Below are positions 8,418 through 17,075 of a stretch of DNA of 34,632 bases, one piece after another. The stretch is from Thauera sp. (GTDB lineage: Bacteria; Pseudomonadota; Gammaproteobacteria; Burkholderiales; Rhodocyclaceae), in contig JANJTU010000215.1 of assembly GCA_024710965.1 (NCBI GenBank), forward strand, positions 1 to 34,632. Reading direction: 5' to 3'. The notes under the pieces were generated by a model that saw only the letters and a list, made by a program, of their open reading frames with translations, did no database searches and was not told where the DNA came from. A program made the position numbers and the translations under genes. Numbering within the stretch: the first letter of the stretch is position 1; the number at the start of each line of letters is the position of its first letter.

Positions 8418-9455
8418 ATGGATTTTCAGATCGCCCTGCTGCTCGGGCAGGACGGCGTCACCAACGGCGCGATCTACGCGCTGCTGGCGCTCGCCTTGGT
8501 GCTGGTGTTCGCGGTCACGCGCGTGATCTTCATCCCGCAGGGCGAGTTCGTCGCCTACGGCGCGCTGACGCTGGCGATGCTGCAGGCCGGCGGCGTGCCG
8601 GCGACGACCTGGTTGCTGCTGGCGCTGGGCGCGGCGGTGAGCGTGGTCGACGGCGCCGCCGCGCTGCGCGCCGGGCAGATGCGCCGCCTGGGCGGCGTGC
8701 TGGGCTGGAACCTCGCCTATCCGCTCGCGCTTGCCGCGGCGCTCACCGCGCTGCCGCTCGCCATGCTGCCGATGGCGCTGCAGGTGCTGCTCGCGCTCGC
8801 CATCGTCGTGCCGATGGGGCCGATGCTGTACCGCCTGGTGTATCAGCCGCTCGCCGCCGCGCCGGTGCTGATCCTGCTGATCGTGTCGGTCGCGGTGCAT
8901 GTCGCCATGGTCGGGCTGGGCCTGCTCTTCTTCGGCGCCGAGGGCCAGCGCACGCCGCCGTTCTCCGACGCCCGCTTCGAAGTGGGGCCGATGCTGGTCT
9001 CCGGGCAGACGATCTGGGTCATCGCCGCCTCGCTCGCGCTAATCGTCGCGCTCTACCTGTTCTTCGAGCGCACGCTGTACGGCAAGGCGCTGCGCGCGAC
9101 CGCGATGAATCGCGTCGGCGCGCGCCTGATGGGGATCTCGCCGGCGCTGGCCGGAAAGCTGACCTTCTTTCTCGCCGCGCTGATCGGCGCGCTGTCGGGC
9201 GTGCTGATCGCGCCGATCACCACCATCTACTACGACACCGGCTTCCTGATCGGGTTGAAGGGCTTCGTCGCCGCGATCATCGGCGGCCTCGCGAGCTACC
9301 CGGTGGCGGCCGTCGGCGCGCTGCTGGTGGGCCTGCTCGAGGCCTTCTCCTCGTTCTGGGCCAGCGCCTACAAGGAAGTCATCGTGTTCACGCTGATCAT
9401 CCCGGTGCTGCTGTGGCGCTCGCTGACCAGCCGCCACGTGGAGGAGGACCAATGA
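8418..9455 (+). CDS. ABC importer permease, LivH type
   Basis: This 345-residue integral membrane protein has about eight hydrophobic segments and opens with LLLGQDGVTNGAIYALLALALVLVF, the LivH N-terminal motif. The cytoplasmic coupling region ALRATAMNRVGARLMGIS lies near residues 215-232. I start at ATG 8418 because GAGGGGG lies just upstream. An ATG at 8367 in the same frame would add 17 non-conserved residues. It pairs with the LivM half of the downstream fusion to make the membrane channel. The stop overlaps a short ORF start as ATGA. Confidence 0.88.
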   Translation: MDFQIALLLGQDGVTNGAIYALLALALVLVFAVTRVIFIPQGEFVAYGALTLAMLQAGGVPATTWLLLALGAAVSVVDGAAALRAGQMRRLGGVLGWNLAYPLALAAALTALPLAMLPMALQVLLALAIVVPMGPMLYRLVYQPLAAAPVLILLIVSVAVHVAMVGLGLLFFGAEGQRTPPFSDARFEVGPMLVSGQTIWVIAASLALIVALYLFFERTLYGKALRATAMNRVGARLMGISPALAGKLTFFLAALIGALSGVLIAPITTIYYDTGFLIGLKGFVAAIIGGLASYPVAAVGALLVGLLEAFSSFWASAYKEVIVFTLIIPVLLWRSLTSRHVEEDQ

Positions 9456-9550
9456 GTGCCCCCGCCCGGCCGCCCCAAGGCGCCTGCGGAACGGGGCGGC
9501 TGTGCAAAGCCGACTCGCCGTCGCGTTGCGTCAGGAGGGTCGCCCTGTGA
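9452..9550 (+). other. Short coupled ORF / linker between permease genes
   Basis: A 32-codon ORF starts at ATG 9452, overlapping the permease stop, and ends with TGA at 9548-9550, which overlaps a GTG (9547) in frame with the next gene. The peptide, beginning MSAPARPPQGACGTG, has no recognisable domain. The DNA contains an 8-base inverted repeat (9469-9476 and 9493-9500) that could form an mRNA hairpin. It may be a coupling device or an inserted small repeat element rather than a protein gene. Confidence 0.3.
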
Positions 9551-9612
9551 GCGCGCGCCTGCCCTTCGGCCCCGCTTCTCCCGCCGCCCCGGATTCCCAA
9601 GGAGCCGCCGCC

Positions 9613-11406
9613 ATGCTCTCGCCCCGCCTCGTCCTGAGCGTCTTCCTCGCCGCGCTCGCGGCGGCGCCGCTGCTGCTGTCGCCGTTCTACGTCACGCTGC
9701 TGAACTACATCGGCCTCTACGCGATGGTGGCGCTCGGCCTGGTGCTCTTGACCGGCGTCGGCGGCCTCACCAGCTTCGGCCAGGCGGCCTTCGTCGGCCT
9801 CGGTGCCTACACCACGGCGGCGCTGTCCACCGCCACCGCGCTGCCGGGCTGGATCGCCTGGGCCGGGGCCTCGCCCTGGCTGACGCTGCTCGCCGGGCTG
9901 CTGCTCACCGCCGCGGTCGCCGTGGTGCTCGGCTCGCTGACGCTGAAGCTGTCCGGCCATTTCCTGCCGCTGGGCACGATCGCCTGGGGCATCAGCCTGT
10001 ACTTCCTGTTCGGCACGATGGAGAGCCTCGGCGGCCACACCGGCCTCTCCGGCATCCCGCCGATCTCGATCTTCGGCTGGGTGCTCGACCAGGGCCACGA
10101 GATCTACTACCTGATCTGGCTCTTCCTCCTCGCCGCCGTGTTCACGACGCAGAACCTGCTCGACTCGCGCGAGGGCCGCGCGATCCGTGCGCTCAAGGGC
10201 GGCATGGTGATGGCCGAGGCGATGGGGGTGAACACCTCGCGCGCGCGCATGATCATCTTCGTCATCGCCGCGCTCCACGCCTGCGCCTCGGGCTGGCTCT
10301 ATGCGCACATGCAGCGCTTCGTGAACCCGACCCCCTTCGGCCTGCACATCGGCATCGAGTACCTGTTCATGGCGGTGGTGGGCGGCGCCGGCCAGGTGTG
10401 GGGCGCGCTCGTCGGCGCCGGCGTCATCACCGTGCTCAAGCAGTGGCTGCAGGACGTGCTGCCGCGCGTGTTCGGTGCCAGCGGCAACTTCGAGGTCATC
10501 GTCTTCGGCCTGATGATGGTGCTCGTGCTGCAGCGCGCGCGCGACGGCCTGTGGCCGCTGGTGGCGCGGCTGGTGCCGGTGCGCGCTGCGCGCAAGGCGA
10601 TCGACGCCGCCGCGCCGGCGCTGCCGCGGCGCAGCCTGCCGCCGCCGGGCACGCTGATCCTGGAGGCGAGGAACGTCACCCGCCGCTTCGGCGGCCTCGT
10701 CGCCAACCAGGACATGAGCCTGGAAGTGCGCGCGGGTGAGATCCTCGCCCTGATCGGCCCCAACGGCGCGGGCAAGAGCACGATGTTCAACCAGATCTCC
10801 GGCGTCGACACCCCCACCTCGGGCGAGGTGCTGTTCCTCGGCCAGGCGGTGGCCGGCCGCGACGCGCGCGCGATTGCGCGCATGGGCATGAGCCGCAGCT
10901 TCCAGCACGTGAAGCTGCTGCCGACCATGAGCGTGCTCGAGAACGTCGCCATCGGCGCCCACCTGCGCGGCAGCAAAGGGGTGCTGAGCGCGGCCTGGCG
11001 CCGCGAGCGCGCCGAGGAGGCGCGCCTGCTCGCCGAGGCCGCGCGCCAGCTCGAGCGCGTCGGCCTGGCCGCGCACCTGCACGACGAGGCCGGCAGCCTC
11101 GCCCTGGGCCAGCAGCGCATCCTCGAGATCGCGCGCGCGCTGTGTTCCGACCCCTGCCTGCTGCTGCTCGACGAGCCCGCCGCCGGCCTGCGCTTCAAGG
11201 AGAAGCGGGCGCTCGCGGACCTGCTGCGGAAGCTGCGCGCCGAAGGCATGGCGATCCTGCTCGTCGAGCACGACATGGACTTCGTCATGGGCCTGGTCGA
11301 TCGCGTGGTGGTGATGGAGTTCGGCCACAAGATCGCCGAGGGCCTGCCCGACGAGGTGCAACGGAACCCGGCGGTGCTCGAGGCCTACCTGGGCGGGGTG
11401 GAGTGA
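9613..11406 (+). CDS. Fused LivM-type permease / LivG-type ATPase
   Basis: This 597-residue fusion joins a LivM-like permease (about residues 1-320, with [22 protein letters not shown] and [14 protein letters not shown]) to a LivG-like ATPase. The ATPase shows Walker A GPNGAGKS, signature [15 protein letters not shown], Walker [12 protein letters not shown], and the switch [10 protein letters not shown] choose ATG 9613, preceded by AAGGAG and followed by a hydrophobic N-terminus. GTG 9547, with AGGAGGG 7 bases upstream, would add 22 residues and is a real alternative. Fusing two normally separate subunits fixes their stoichiometry. It overlaps the next ATPase by one base (TGATG). Confidence 0.88.
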   Translation: MLSPRLVLSVFLAALAAAPLLLSPFYVTLLNYIGLYAMVALGLVLLTGVGGLTSFGQAAFVGLGAYTTAALSTATALPGWIAWAGASPWLTLLAGLLLTAAVAVVLGSLTLKLSGHFLPLGTIAWGISLYFLFGTMESLGGHTGLSGIPPISIFGWVLDQGHEIYYLIWLFLLAAVFTTQNLLDSREGRAIRALKGGMVMAEAMGVNTSRARMIIFVIAALHACASGWLYAHMQRFVNPTPFGLHIGIEYLFMAVVGGAGQVWGALVGAGVITVLKQWLQDVLPRVFGASGNFEVIVFGLMMVLVLQRARDGLWPLVARLVPVRAARKAIDAAAPALPRRSLPPPGTLILEARNVTRRFGGLVANQDMSLEVRAGEILALIGPNGAGKSTMFNQISGVDTPTSGEVLFLGQAVAGRDARAIARMGMSRSFQHVKLLPTMSVLENVAIGAHLRGSKGVLSAAWRRERAEEARLLAEAARQLERVGLAAHLHDEAGSLALGQQRILEIARALCSDPCLLLLDEPAAGLRFKEKRALADLLRKLRAEGMAILLVEHDMDFVMGLVDRVVVMEFGHKIAEGLPDEVQRNPAVLEAYLGGVE

Positions 11407-12206
11407 TGACGACGGTGAGCGACAAGGCGATGCATGCGGCGGCGGCAACGAAGGCGGCGCCGCGCCCGGTGCTGGAAGTGACGGACCTGTGCGTGTCCTA
11501 CGGCAAGGTCGAGGCCCTGAGCCACGCCAGCCTCGTGGTCGGCGAAGGCCAGATCGTCACCGTGATCGGCCCCAACGGCGCGGGCAAGACGACGATGCTG
11601 TCGGCGATCATGGGCGTGCTCGGCTCGAAGGGGCAGGTCGCCTTCGACGGCACGGTGGAGCGCGTGCCCGAAGTCGAGCGCCTGGTCGCGCGCGGCATGA
11701 ACCTGGTGCCGGAAAAGCGCGAGCTGTTCGGCGACATGACGGTGGAGGACAACCTCGTGCTCGGCGCCTTCCAGCGCTACCGCAGCGGCCGGCGCGACCA
11801 TGCGCAGACGCTGGAGGAGGTGTATCACCTCTTTCCGCGCCTGCAGGAGCGCCGCGCCCAGCTCGCCGGCACGCTCTCCGGCGGCGAGCGCCAGATGCTC
11901 GCCGTGGGCCGCGCGCTGATGGCCAAGCCCAGGCTGCTGATGCTCGACGAGCCCAGCCTGGGGCTGGCGCCGCTGATCGTGCGCGAGATCTTCCGCATCA
12001 TCGCCGAGCTGCGCCGGCGCGGGGTGTCGATCCTGCTCGTCGAGCAGAACGCGCGCGCCGCGCTGCAGGTGGCCGACTACGCCTACGTGCTCGAGACCGG
12101 CCAGATCGCGATGGAAGGGCCGGCGCAGGCATTGGCCGACGACCCGCGCGTGATCGAGGCCTATCTGGGCCTCGGCGGCCGCCACCAGGCGATGCTGTCG
12201 ACCTGA
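11406..12206 (+). CDS. ABC importer ATPase, LivF type
   Basis: This 266-residue ATPase has Walker A GPNGAGKT, the ABC signature [15 protein letters not shown], Walker [14 protein letters not shown] and switch [10 protein letters not shown]. LivF traits are the phrase [18 protein letters not shown] and the EPSLGLAP segment. About 25 extra N-terminal residues precede the ABC core. ATG 11406 overlaps the fusion's stop codon, so translation is coupled. It supplies the second nucleotide-binding half of the importer. No obvious terminator follows in the 85 bases before the hemerythrin gene. Confidence 0.9.
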   Translation: MTTVSDKAMHAAAATKAAPRPVLEVTDLCVSYGKVEALSHASLVVGEGQIVTVIGPNGAGKTTMLSAIMGVLGSKGQVAFDGTVERVPEVERLVARGMNLVPEKRELFGDMTVEDNLVLGAFQRYRSGRRDHAQTLEEVYHLFPRLQERRAQLAGTLSGGERQMLAVGRALMAKPRLLMLDEPSLGLAPLIVREIFRIIAELRRRGVSILLVEQNARAALQVADYAYVLETGQIAMEGPAQALADDPRVIEAYLGLGGRHQAMLST

Positions 12207-12291
12207 TCGCCGCCACCCGCCTGCAGCCTGCACGCTGCGTGGCAAGACACCACAGCGGCAGGCGGAGCCTGCCCGGCCCGAGGGAGCAAGC

Positions 12292-12891
12292 ATGGAAGCG
12301 ATGCGCATCATCATGGACGAGCACCAGGCGCTGGCGGGGATCATCCACGCCGTCCGCCACCTGATCAAGGAGATCGGCGCCGGCCGCCTGCAGCCGGACT
12401 TCGCCCTGCTCCAGGCGATGGTGCATTACCTCGACGCCTACCCGGAGAAGCGCCACCACCCGCGCGAGGACCGCTACCTCTTCGCTGCGCTGCGTCGGCG
12501 CACCGGCGAAGGTGCCGCGGTGCTCGCCCGCCTGGAGGACGAGCACGCCCACGGCGACGCCCGCATCAAGGCGCTCGAGGCCGCGCTCGCGCACTACGTC
12601 GCCGGCGCCCCGGACGGCTTCGAGGGCTTTGCGCAGGCCTTCGCCAACTTCGCCGAGTTCTACCGCAACCACATGCTGCTCGAGGAGCGCGAGATCCTGC
12701 CGCTGGTGAAGAAGCACTTCACCGCCGAGGACTGGGCCGCCGCCGACGCCGGCTTCGCCGACAGTCCCGACCCGCTCGGCGGCGTGCGCGGAGCCGACAC
12801 CCATGAGGATTTCCAGCGCATCTTCTCCAAGCTGGTCGCCGCCGCACCGGCGCCGATCGGCCTCGGCGCGGGGCCCTACCGCGAGGATTGA
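12292..12891 (+). CDS. Hemerythrin-like domain protein
   Basis: This 199-residue protein has a hemerythrin HHE-type four-helix bundle. Its likely metal-binding histidines and acids lie in IIMDEHQALAGIIHAV (H11, H19), PEKRHHPREDRYLF, EDEHAHGDARI and FYRNHMLLEEREILP. These motifs bind a non-haem diiron centre in O2 or NO sensing, storage or repair proteins. No signal peptide or membrane segment is seen, so it is probably cytosolic. ATG 12292 follows AGGGAG. It lies 85 bases behind the ABC operon in the same direction and may be cotranscribed. A specific role here is unknown. Confidence 0.85.
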   Translation: MEAMRIIMDEHQALAGIIHAVRHLIKEIGAGRLQPDFALLQAMVHYLDAYPEKRHHPREDRYLFAALRRRTGEGAAVLARLEDEHAHGDARIKALEAALAHYVAGAPDGFEGFAQAFANFAEFYRNHMLLEEREILPLVKKHFTAEDWAAADAGFADSPDPLGGVRGADTHEDFQRIFSKLVAAAPAPIGLGAGPYRED

Positions 12892-12986
12892 GCACGCCGG
12901 ATGCGGCCCGCAATGCCTTGTCGCATGCGGGTATGCCACATGTCACATCGGGATGTTACGGCATGCCCCACAAGCCGCGACGGTGC

Positions 12987-12992
12987 TAGAAT
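12987..12992 (+). promoter_or_regulatory. Probable -10 box of the HU gene
   Basis: TAGAAT lies in a GTGCTAGAAT context 54 bases before the HU start codon. No convincing -35 hexamer is present at 16-18 bases. An imperfect palindromic stretch (12930-12967, with GGTATGCC and GGCATGCC) lies just upstream. Confidence 0.45.
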
Positions 12993-13045
12993 CCGCCGCG
13001 CAGATCGGAATTTTCAAGTCACACTCACACCAATCGAGGAAAAGC

Positions 13046-13321
13046 ATGAACAAAGGTGAATTCGTCGACGCCCTGGCCGACCGTCTGGATGCTTCCCGTG
13101 CTCAGGCCGACCGCGCGCTGTCGGCCGTGCTCGACATCATCTCCGAGCAGCTCGCCAAGGGCGAAAAGGTGGCGTTCACCGGTTTCGGCTCGTTCGAAGT
13201 GTCCGAGCGCGCCGCCCGCACCGGCCGCAACCCGCAGACCGGTGCCGCGATCGAGATCGCCGCTTCCAGCGTGCCCAAGTTTACCGCCGGCGCCACGCTG
13301 AAGGCCGCGGTCAACAAGTAA
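13046..13321 (+). CDS. hupB: DNA-binding protein HU (HupB type)
   Basis: This 91-residue histone-like protein is full length for HU. It starts MNKGEFVDALADRLDASRAQADRAL. It carries the signature FTGFGSFEVSERAARTGRNPQTG, where the RxxRNPxTG segment forms the DNA-embracing beta-arm with the intercalating proline. HU bends and compacts DNA as a dimer. ATG 13046 follows GAGGAAAA. Its codon use is cleaner and less GC-extreme than its neighbours, as expected for an abundant protein. HU and IHF share this fold; the arm and N-terminus favour HU. Confidence 0.95.
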   Translation: MNKGEFVDALADRLDASRAQADRALSAVLDIISEQLAKGEKVAFTGFGSFEVSERAARTGRNPQTGAAIEIAASSVPKFTAGATLKAAVNK

Positions 13322-13346
13322 GTCCCGACGTTTCATCCGTCATCGA

Positions 13347-13385
13347 AGCGGGTCGGCACTGCGTGTGCCGGCCCGCTTCTGCTTT
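13347..13385 (+). terminator. Intrinsic terminator of HU
   Basis: AGCGGGTCGGCAC (13347-13359) pairs with GTGCCGGCCCGCT (13365-13377) with one G-T wobble, giving a 13-pair stem and a 5-base loop, then TTCTGCTTTG. The U-run is interrupted, so termination may be incomplete. Confidence 0.75.
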
Positions 13386-13413
13386 GTGATCAAGCACTTT
13401 CGTGAAATTTCGG

Positions 13414-13442
13414 ACGACAGTGAGGGCAAAAGCCTTTATACT
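13414..13442 (+). promoter_or_regulatory. Predicted sigma-70 promoter for the DEAD-box helicase
   Basis: ACGACA (13414-13419) and TATACT (13437-13442) are separated by 17 bases. The -10 matches the consensus at 5 of 6 positions and the -35 at 4 of 6. Transcription would start near 13449, giving a leader of about 355 nt. Confidence 0.6.
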
Positions 13443-13804
13443 GCGTCCAGTTGTGCAATGCAGCAGCAGGGCCAGTGCGGTTTTCGGTGCGGACCAGGAT
13501 GTCCGCCTCCGCCGCAGATCCGGCCCGAGGGACTGTAACCACAGCCCCATCGCCCCCGACCTCCCGCCGAACTCCATTCGTTCTTCCGATCGTCTGGCAT
13601 CGTGACAACCGGTTGGTGCCGATGCGCGGTCTTCCCGGCTTTGAGCCGGACAGACCGGCCACGCCCATCGCGCGTTTGTCGCCCCTGCGATCCCGTGCTC
13701 CGAAGCTGCCTGCTGGCAGGCTCGGCACGGCGCGATGCCATGCGGCCCGCTTGCCGGGCCCGAACCCGTCCGGCCATGCGCCGGGCAGAAAGACAGGAAG
13801 AACC
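13443..13804 (+). other. Long 5' leader upstream of rhlE
   Basis: About 360 bases between the predicted promoter and the helicase start have no gene that I can support. The helicase frame stays open upstream to 13451, but that extension shows no conserved sequence. Several C- and G-rich complementary segments could fold. Long structured leaders are usual for DEAD-box helicase genes of the RhlE/CsdA type, where they allow cold or autoregulatory control. No known RNA motif is recognised here. Confidence 0.45.
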
Positions 13805-15133
<1,329 letters not shown>

Positions 15134-15158
15134 CGCAAGGCCGCGCCGAGCAGAAAAG

Positions 15159-15182
15159 ATCCCGCCGCGGCGGGATTTTTTT
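15159..15182. terminator. Bidirectional intrinsic terminator
   Basis: A perfect 18-base palindrome ATCCCGCCGCGGCGGGAT (15159-15176) is followed by seven T on the + strand and, read on the - strand, by ATCTTTTC. It separates rhlE from the convergent cbpB-like gene, whose stop lies at 15208, and can serve both. Confidence 0.88.
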
Positions 15183-15207
15183 CGCCCGCCGGCGGCGGCC
15201 CCCCGCC

Positions 15208-16581
15208 TTACTGCAGCAGGAAAGTCGTCTCCGTCCCCTCGTCCCAGCCGTCCCACAGGAAGTCGTCGGCCTTGCCGTCGGCGATCAGGCGCAAGGCGTA
15301 GTTGACCTGTTCCCTGTAGAACGCGCAGAAGGCGCCGGTCCTGTCCATGCAGCCGTTCATCTCGGCCGCCTCGGCCGGGCAGGGCGAGCCGCAGAAGTGG
15401 CGGATGGCGCAGTCCGAACAGGGGCTGAACTTGTCCACGTCGCGCTCGATCACCGGGCGGAAGGCGGCCGAGGCGAGCGCGGCCTCGACGCCACCGGCGG
15501 CCAGCAGGTTGCCGCCGTTGAAGCGTGGCAGGCCAATGAACTCGCTGCACGGGTAGAGGCCGCCGTCCGCGGCGAGGGCGAAGAAGGCGCGGCCGCCGCC
15601 ACAGGGCGAGATGTCGCACATCAGCCGGCGCGCGGTCGGCGCCAGGATCGCGAGCAGGATGTTGGCGAAGTTGGCCACCAACAGCTTGCGCCCGCTCGCG
15701 CGGTACAGCTCGTGCGTGCGGTCGAGCGCGGCGAAGAAGGCTTTCGCCATGGCGCCGTCGGCGGGCTTGACGCCGCGCGCGCCGGGCAGCGTGCAGCGCA
15801 CAGTGTTGAGCATGCAGGTAGGCACCTCGTGGGCGTGGAAGAGCTCGACCATGTCCGTCAGCCACGGCAGGTTCTGCGCGGTGCAGGTGGTGATCACGCT
15901 CCACGAGCCGTAGCCGCGCAGCTTCTCCATCGCCGCCAGGACCTTGCCATGCACGCTCTTGCCGCCCCAGGTGCGGCGCGTGGCGTCGGTGATGCCCGCT
16001 ACCGGGCCGTCGAGCGAGAGGCCGATGCTGACGTTGCGCTCGGTCAGGAAGCCGATCGCGGCGTCGTCGAGCAGGGTGCCGTTGGTCTGCACGCCGAAGG
16101 CGAAATCGTCGGCGAAGGCCTCGATCGCGGCGAACACCGCGTCGCGGTTCATCAGCGGTTCGGCGCCGTGGAAGATGGCGCGCGGCTTGCGTGCGCTGTC
16201 GCCCATCACCGTGGCGAAGTAGGTCTTGAGCTTCGCCAGCGAGGCGAGCAGGGTGTCTGCCGCCATGTGACGGCCGCCGCTGCGTTGCTCGCCCGGCAGG
16301 TAGCAGTAGGTGCAGTTGAGGTTGCAGCGCTCGGTCGGGTTCAGGTAGACGCCCGAGGGCTTCAGCTCGAAGCGCAGGGCGTGCAGTTCGCGTGCGAACT
16401 CGTCGGCCCGGGCGCGGTAGCCGTCGAGCAGCGCGCCGCCGGCGAGCTCGGCATCGACGCGCGTCTTGTCGACGAGCGCCCAGAAGGCGGTGGCCGGATC
16501 GGTGACGGCGGCGTAGGTGGCGTGGCCGATGTCCACCGGGATCAGCCGCGGGGTCGGTTGCGGGGGCAGGGGGGCCTTCAT
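15208..16581 (-). CDS. cbpB: SPASM-domain radical SAM peptide-modifying enzyme, CbpB-like
   Basis: This 457-residue enzyme has the radical SAM motif C86-x3-C90-x2-C93 in TERCNLNCTYCYL, a variant GGEP motif HGAEPL (138-143), and GLSLDGP (187-193). The C-terminal SPASM region carries the cysteines for two auxiliary 4Fe-4S clusters: C322, C327, C345, C388, C391, C397, C401, C411 and C419. SPASM enzymes modify ribosomal peptides through thioether, C-C or similar bonds. ATG 16581 overlaps the upstream 55-residue peptide gene as ATGA, so the peptide is the obvious substrate. The pair lies behind a cobalamin riboswitch. From memory this matches the NCBI families CbpA/CbpB; the chemistry is unknown to me. 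A B12-binding domain is absent. Confidence 0.85.
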   Translation of the reverse strand: MKAPLPPQPTPRLIPVDIGHATYAAVTDPATAFWALVDKTRVDAELAGGALLDGYRARADEFARELHALRFELKPSGVYLNPTERCNLNCTYCYLPGEQRSGGRHMAADTLLASLAKLKTYFATVMGDSARKPRAIFHGAEPLMNRDAVFAAIEAFADDFAFGVQTNGTLLDDAAIGFLTERNVSIGLSLDGPVAGITDATRRTWGGKSVHGKVLAAMEKLRGYGSWSVITTCTAQNLPWLTDMVELFHAHEVPTCMLNTVRCTLPGARGVKPADGAMAKAFFAALDRTHELYRASGRKLLVANFANILLAILAPTARRLMCDISPCGGGRAFFALAADGGLYPCSEFIGLPRFNGGNLLAAGGVEAALASAAFRPVIERDVDKFSPCSDCAIRHFCGSPCPAEAAEMNGCMDRTGAFCAFYREQVNYALRLIADGKADDFLWDGWDEGTETTFLLQ

Positions 16582-16745
16582 TTGGCGGCCTTGCGGTCCA
16601 TCAGCACGTAGTGCGACAGGCCGATGCCGTCCGGGTTGCAGCTCTTGCGCACGGCGAGCGTCGGCGCGGCCTGGTGTCCGACTGCGGCGGCGGTGGCGGA
16701 GGCGGCCGGGGTCGCGCCGGCGGCGGGGGTGGCGGTTTGGGTCAT
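16578..16745 (-). CDS. cbpA: Modified-peptide precursor, CbpA-like
   Basis: This 55-residue peptide has no signal sequence or membrane helix. Residues 1-31 are Ala/Thr-rich (leader-like). Residues 32-55 are distinct and charged: VRKSCNPDG then IGLSHYVLMDRKAAK, with a single Cys at 36, His 45, Tyr 46 and three Lys. This half is the likely conserved core. ATG 16745 follows GAGGAC. Its TGA overlaps the cbpB ATG. A strong terminator lies directly upstream, so expression depends on read-through set by the riboswitch. It is the probable substrate of the SPASM enzyme. No dedicated transporter or protease is adjacent, so the product may stay in the cell or use shared machinery. Confidence 0.82.
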   Translation of the reverse strand: MTQTATPAAGATPAASATAAAVGHQAAPTLAVRKSCNPDGIGLSHYVLMDRKAAK

Positions 16746-16764
16746 GATCGGGTCCTCGAATCGG

Positions 16765-16821
16765 AAAAACAAAAAGGGCTCCGGCCGAGCGCACGCTTTC
16801 GCATGCGTTCGGCCGGAGCCC
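16765..16821 (-). terminator. Riboswitch-controlled intrinsic terminator
   Basis: On the - strand a 21-base arm (16821-16801) pairs with 16796-16776, with one A-C mismatch and one U-G wobble. The loop is a GAAA tetraloop closed by C-G, and UUUUUGUUUUU follows. It lies between the cobalamin riboswitch and cbpA, 20 bases before the start codon. Confidence 0.92.
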
Positions 16822-16838
16822 TTGCCTGGACTCCTCGC

Positions 16839-16999
16839 CGGTTCGACACGTCTTCTGGCTCCCGGATCAGCCGTAGCGCTGCGCCTTCCCGGCGGGGTGG
16901 TCCCCGCCAGTGGCCGGTCATCAGACCTTGCAGCGCCCGTCCCCGGATACAGCGGCGGGCCCGCCACGGATTCGCACCGTGTTCCGTTTCGTCGAACCG
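16839..16999 (-). promoter_or_regulatory. Cobalamin (B12) riboswitch
   Basis: Read on the - strand, the 161-nt element has a closing P1 stem, CGGTTCGAC (16999-16991) with GTCGAACCG (16847-16839), perfect over 9 pairs. Conserved core segments are GGTGCGAATCCGTGG, then CGGGCCCGCCGCTGTAT, GCCACTGG, GGGAAGGCGC, and a B12-box-like GAGCCAGAAGACG (near 16862-16850). Order and spacing match the cobalamin family. A terminator downstream suggests an OFF switch: adenosylcobalamin or another cobalamin ends transcription before cbpA. It is unlinked to any cobalamin synthesis or uptake gene in the window. Confidence 0.95.
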
Positions 17000-17011
17000 A
17001 AAGGAAGGCGG

Positions 17012-17041
17012 ATTGTCCCGGAGGCGCGTCGCCGCGGTCAA
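17012..17041 (-). promoter_or_regulatory. Predicted promoter of the cbpAB transcript
   Basis: On the - strand TTGACC (17041-17036) and GACAAT (17017-17012) are separated by 18 bases. The -35 matches consensus at 5 of 6. The start near 17005 falls just before the P1 stem of the riboswitch at 16999, which supports the call. Confidence 0.65.
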
Positions 17042-17075
17042 GCCGTCGTGGCCCGGGCGCCGCGCGGGCGGGGTT

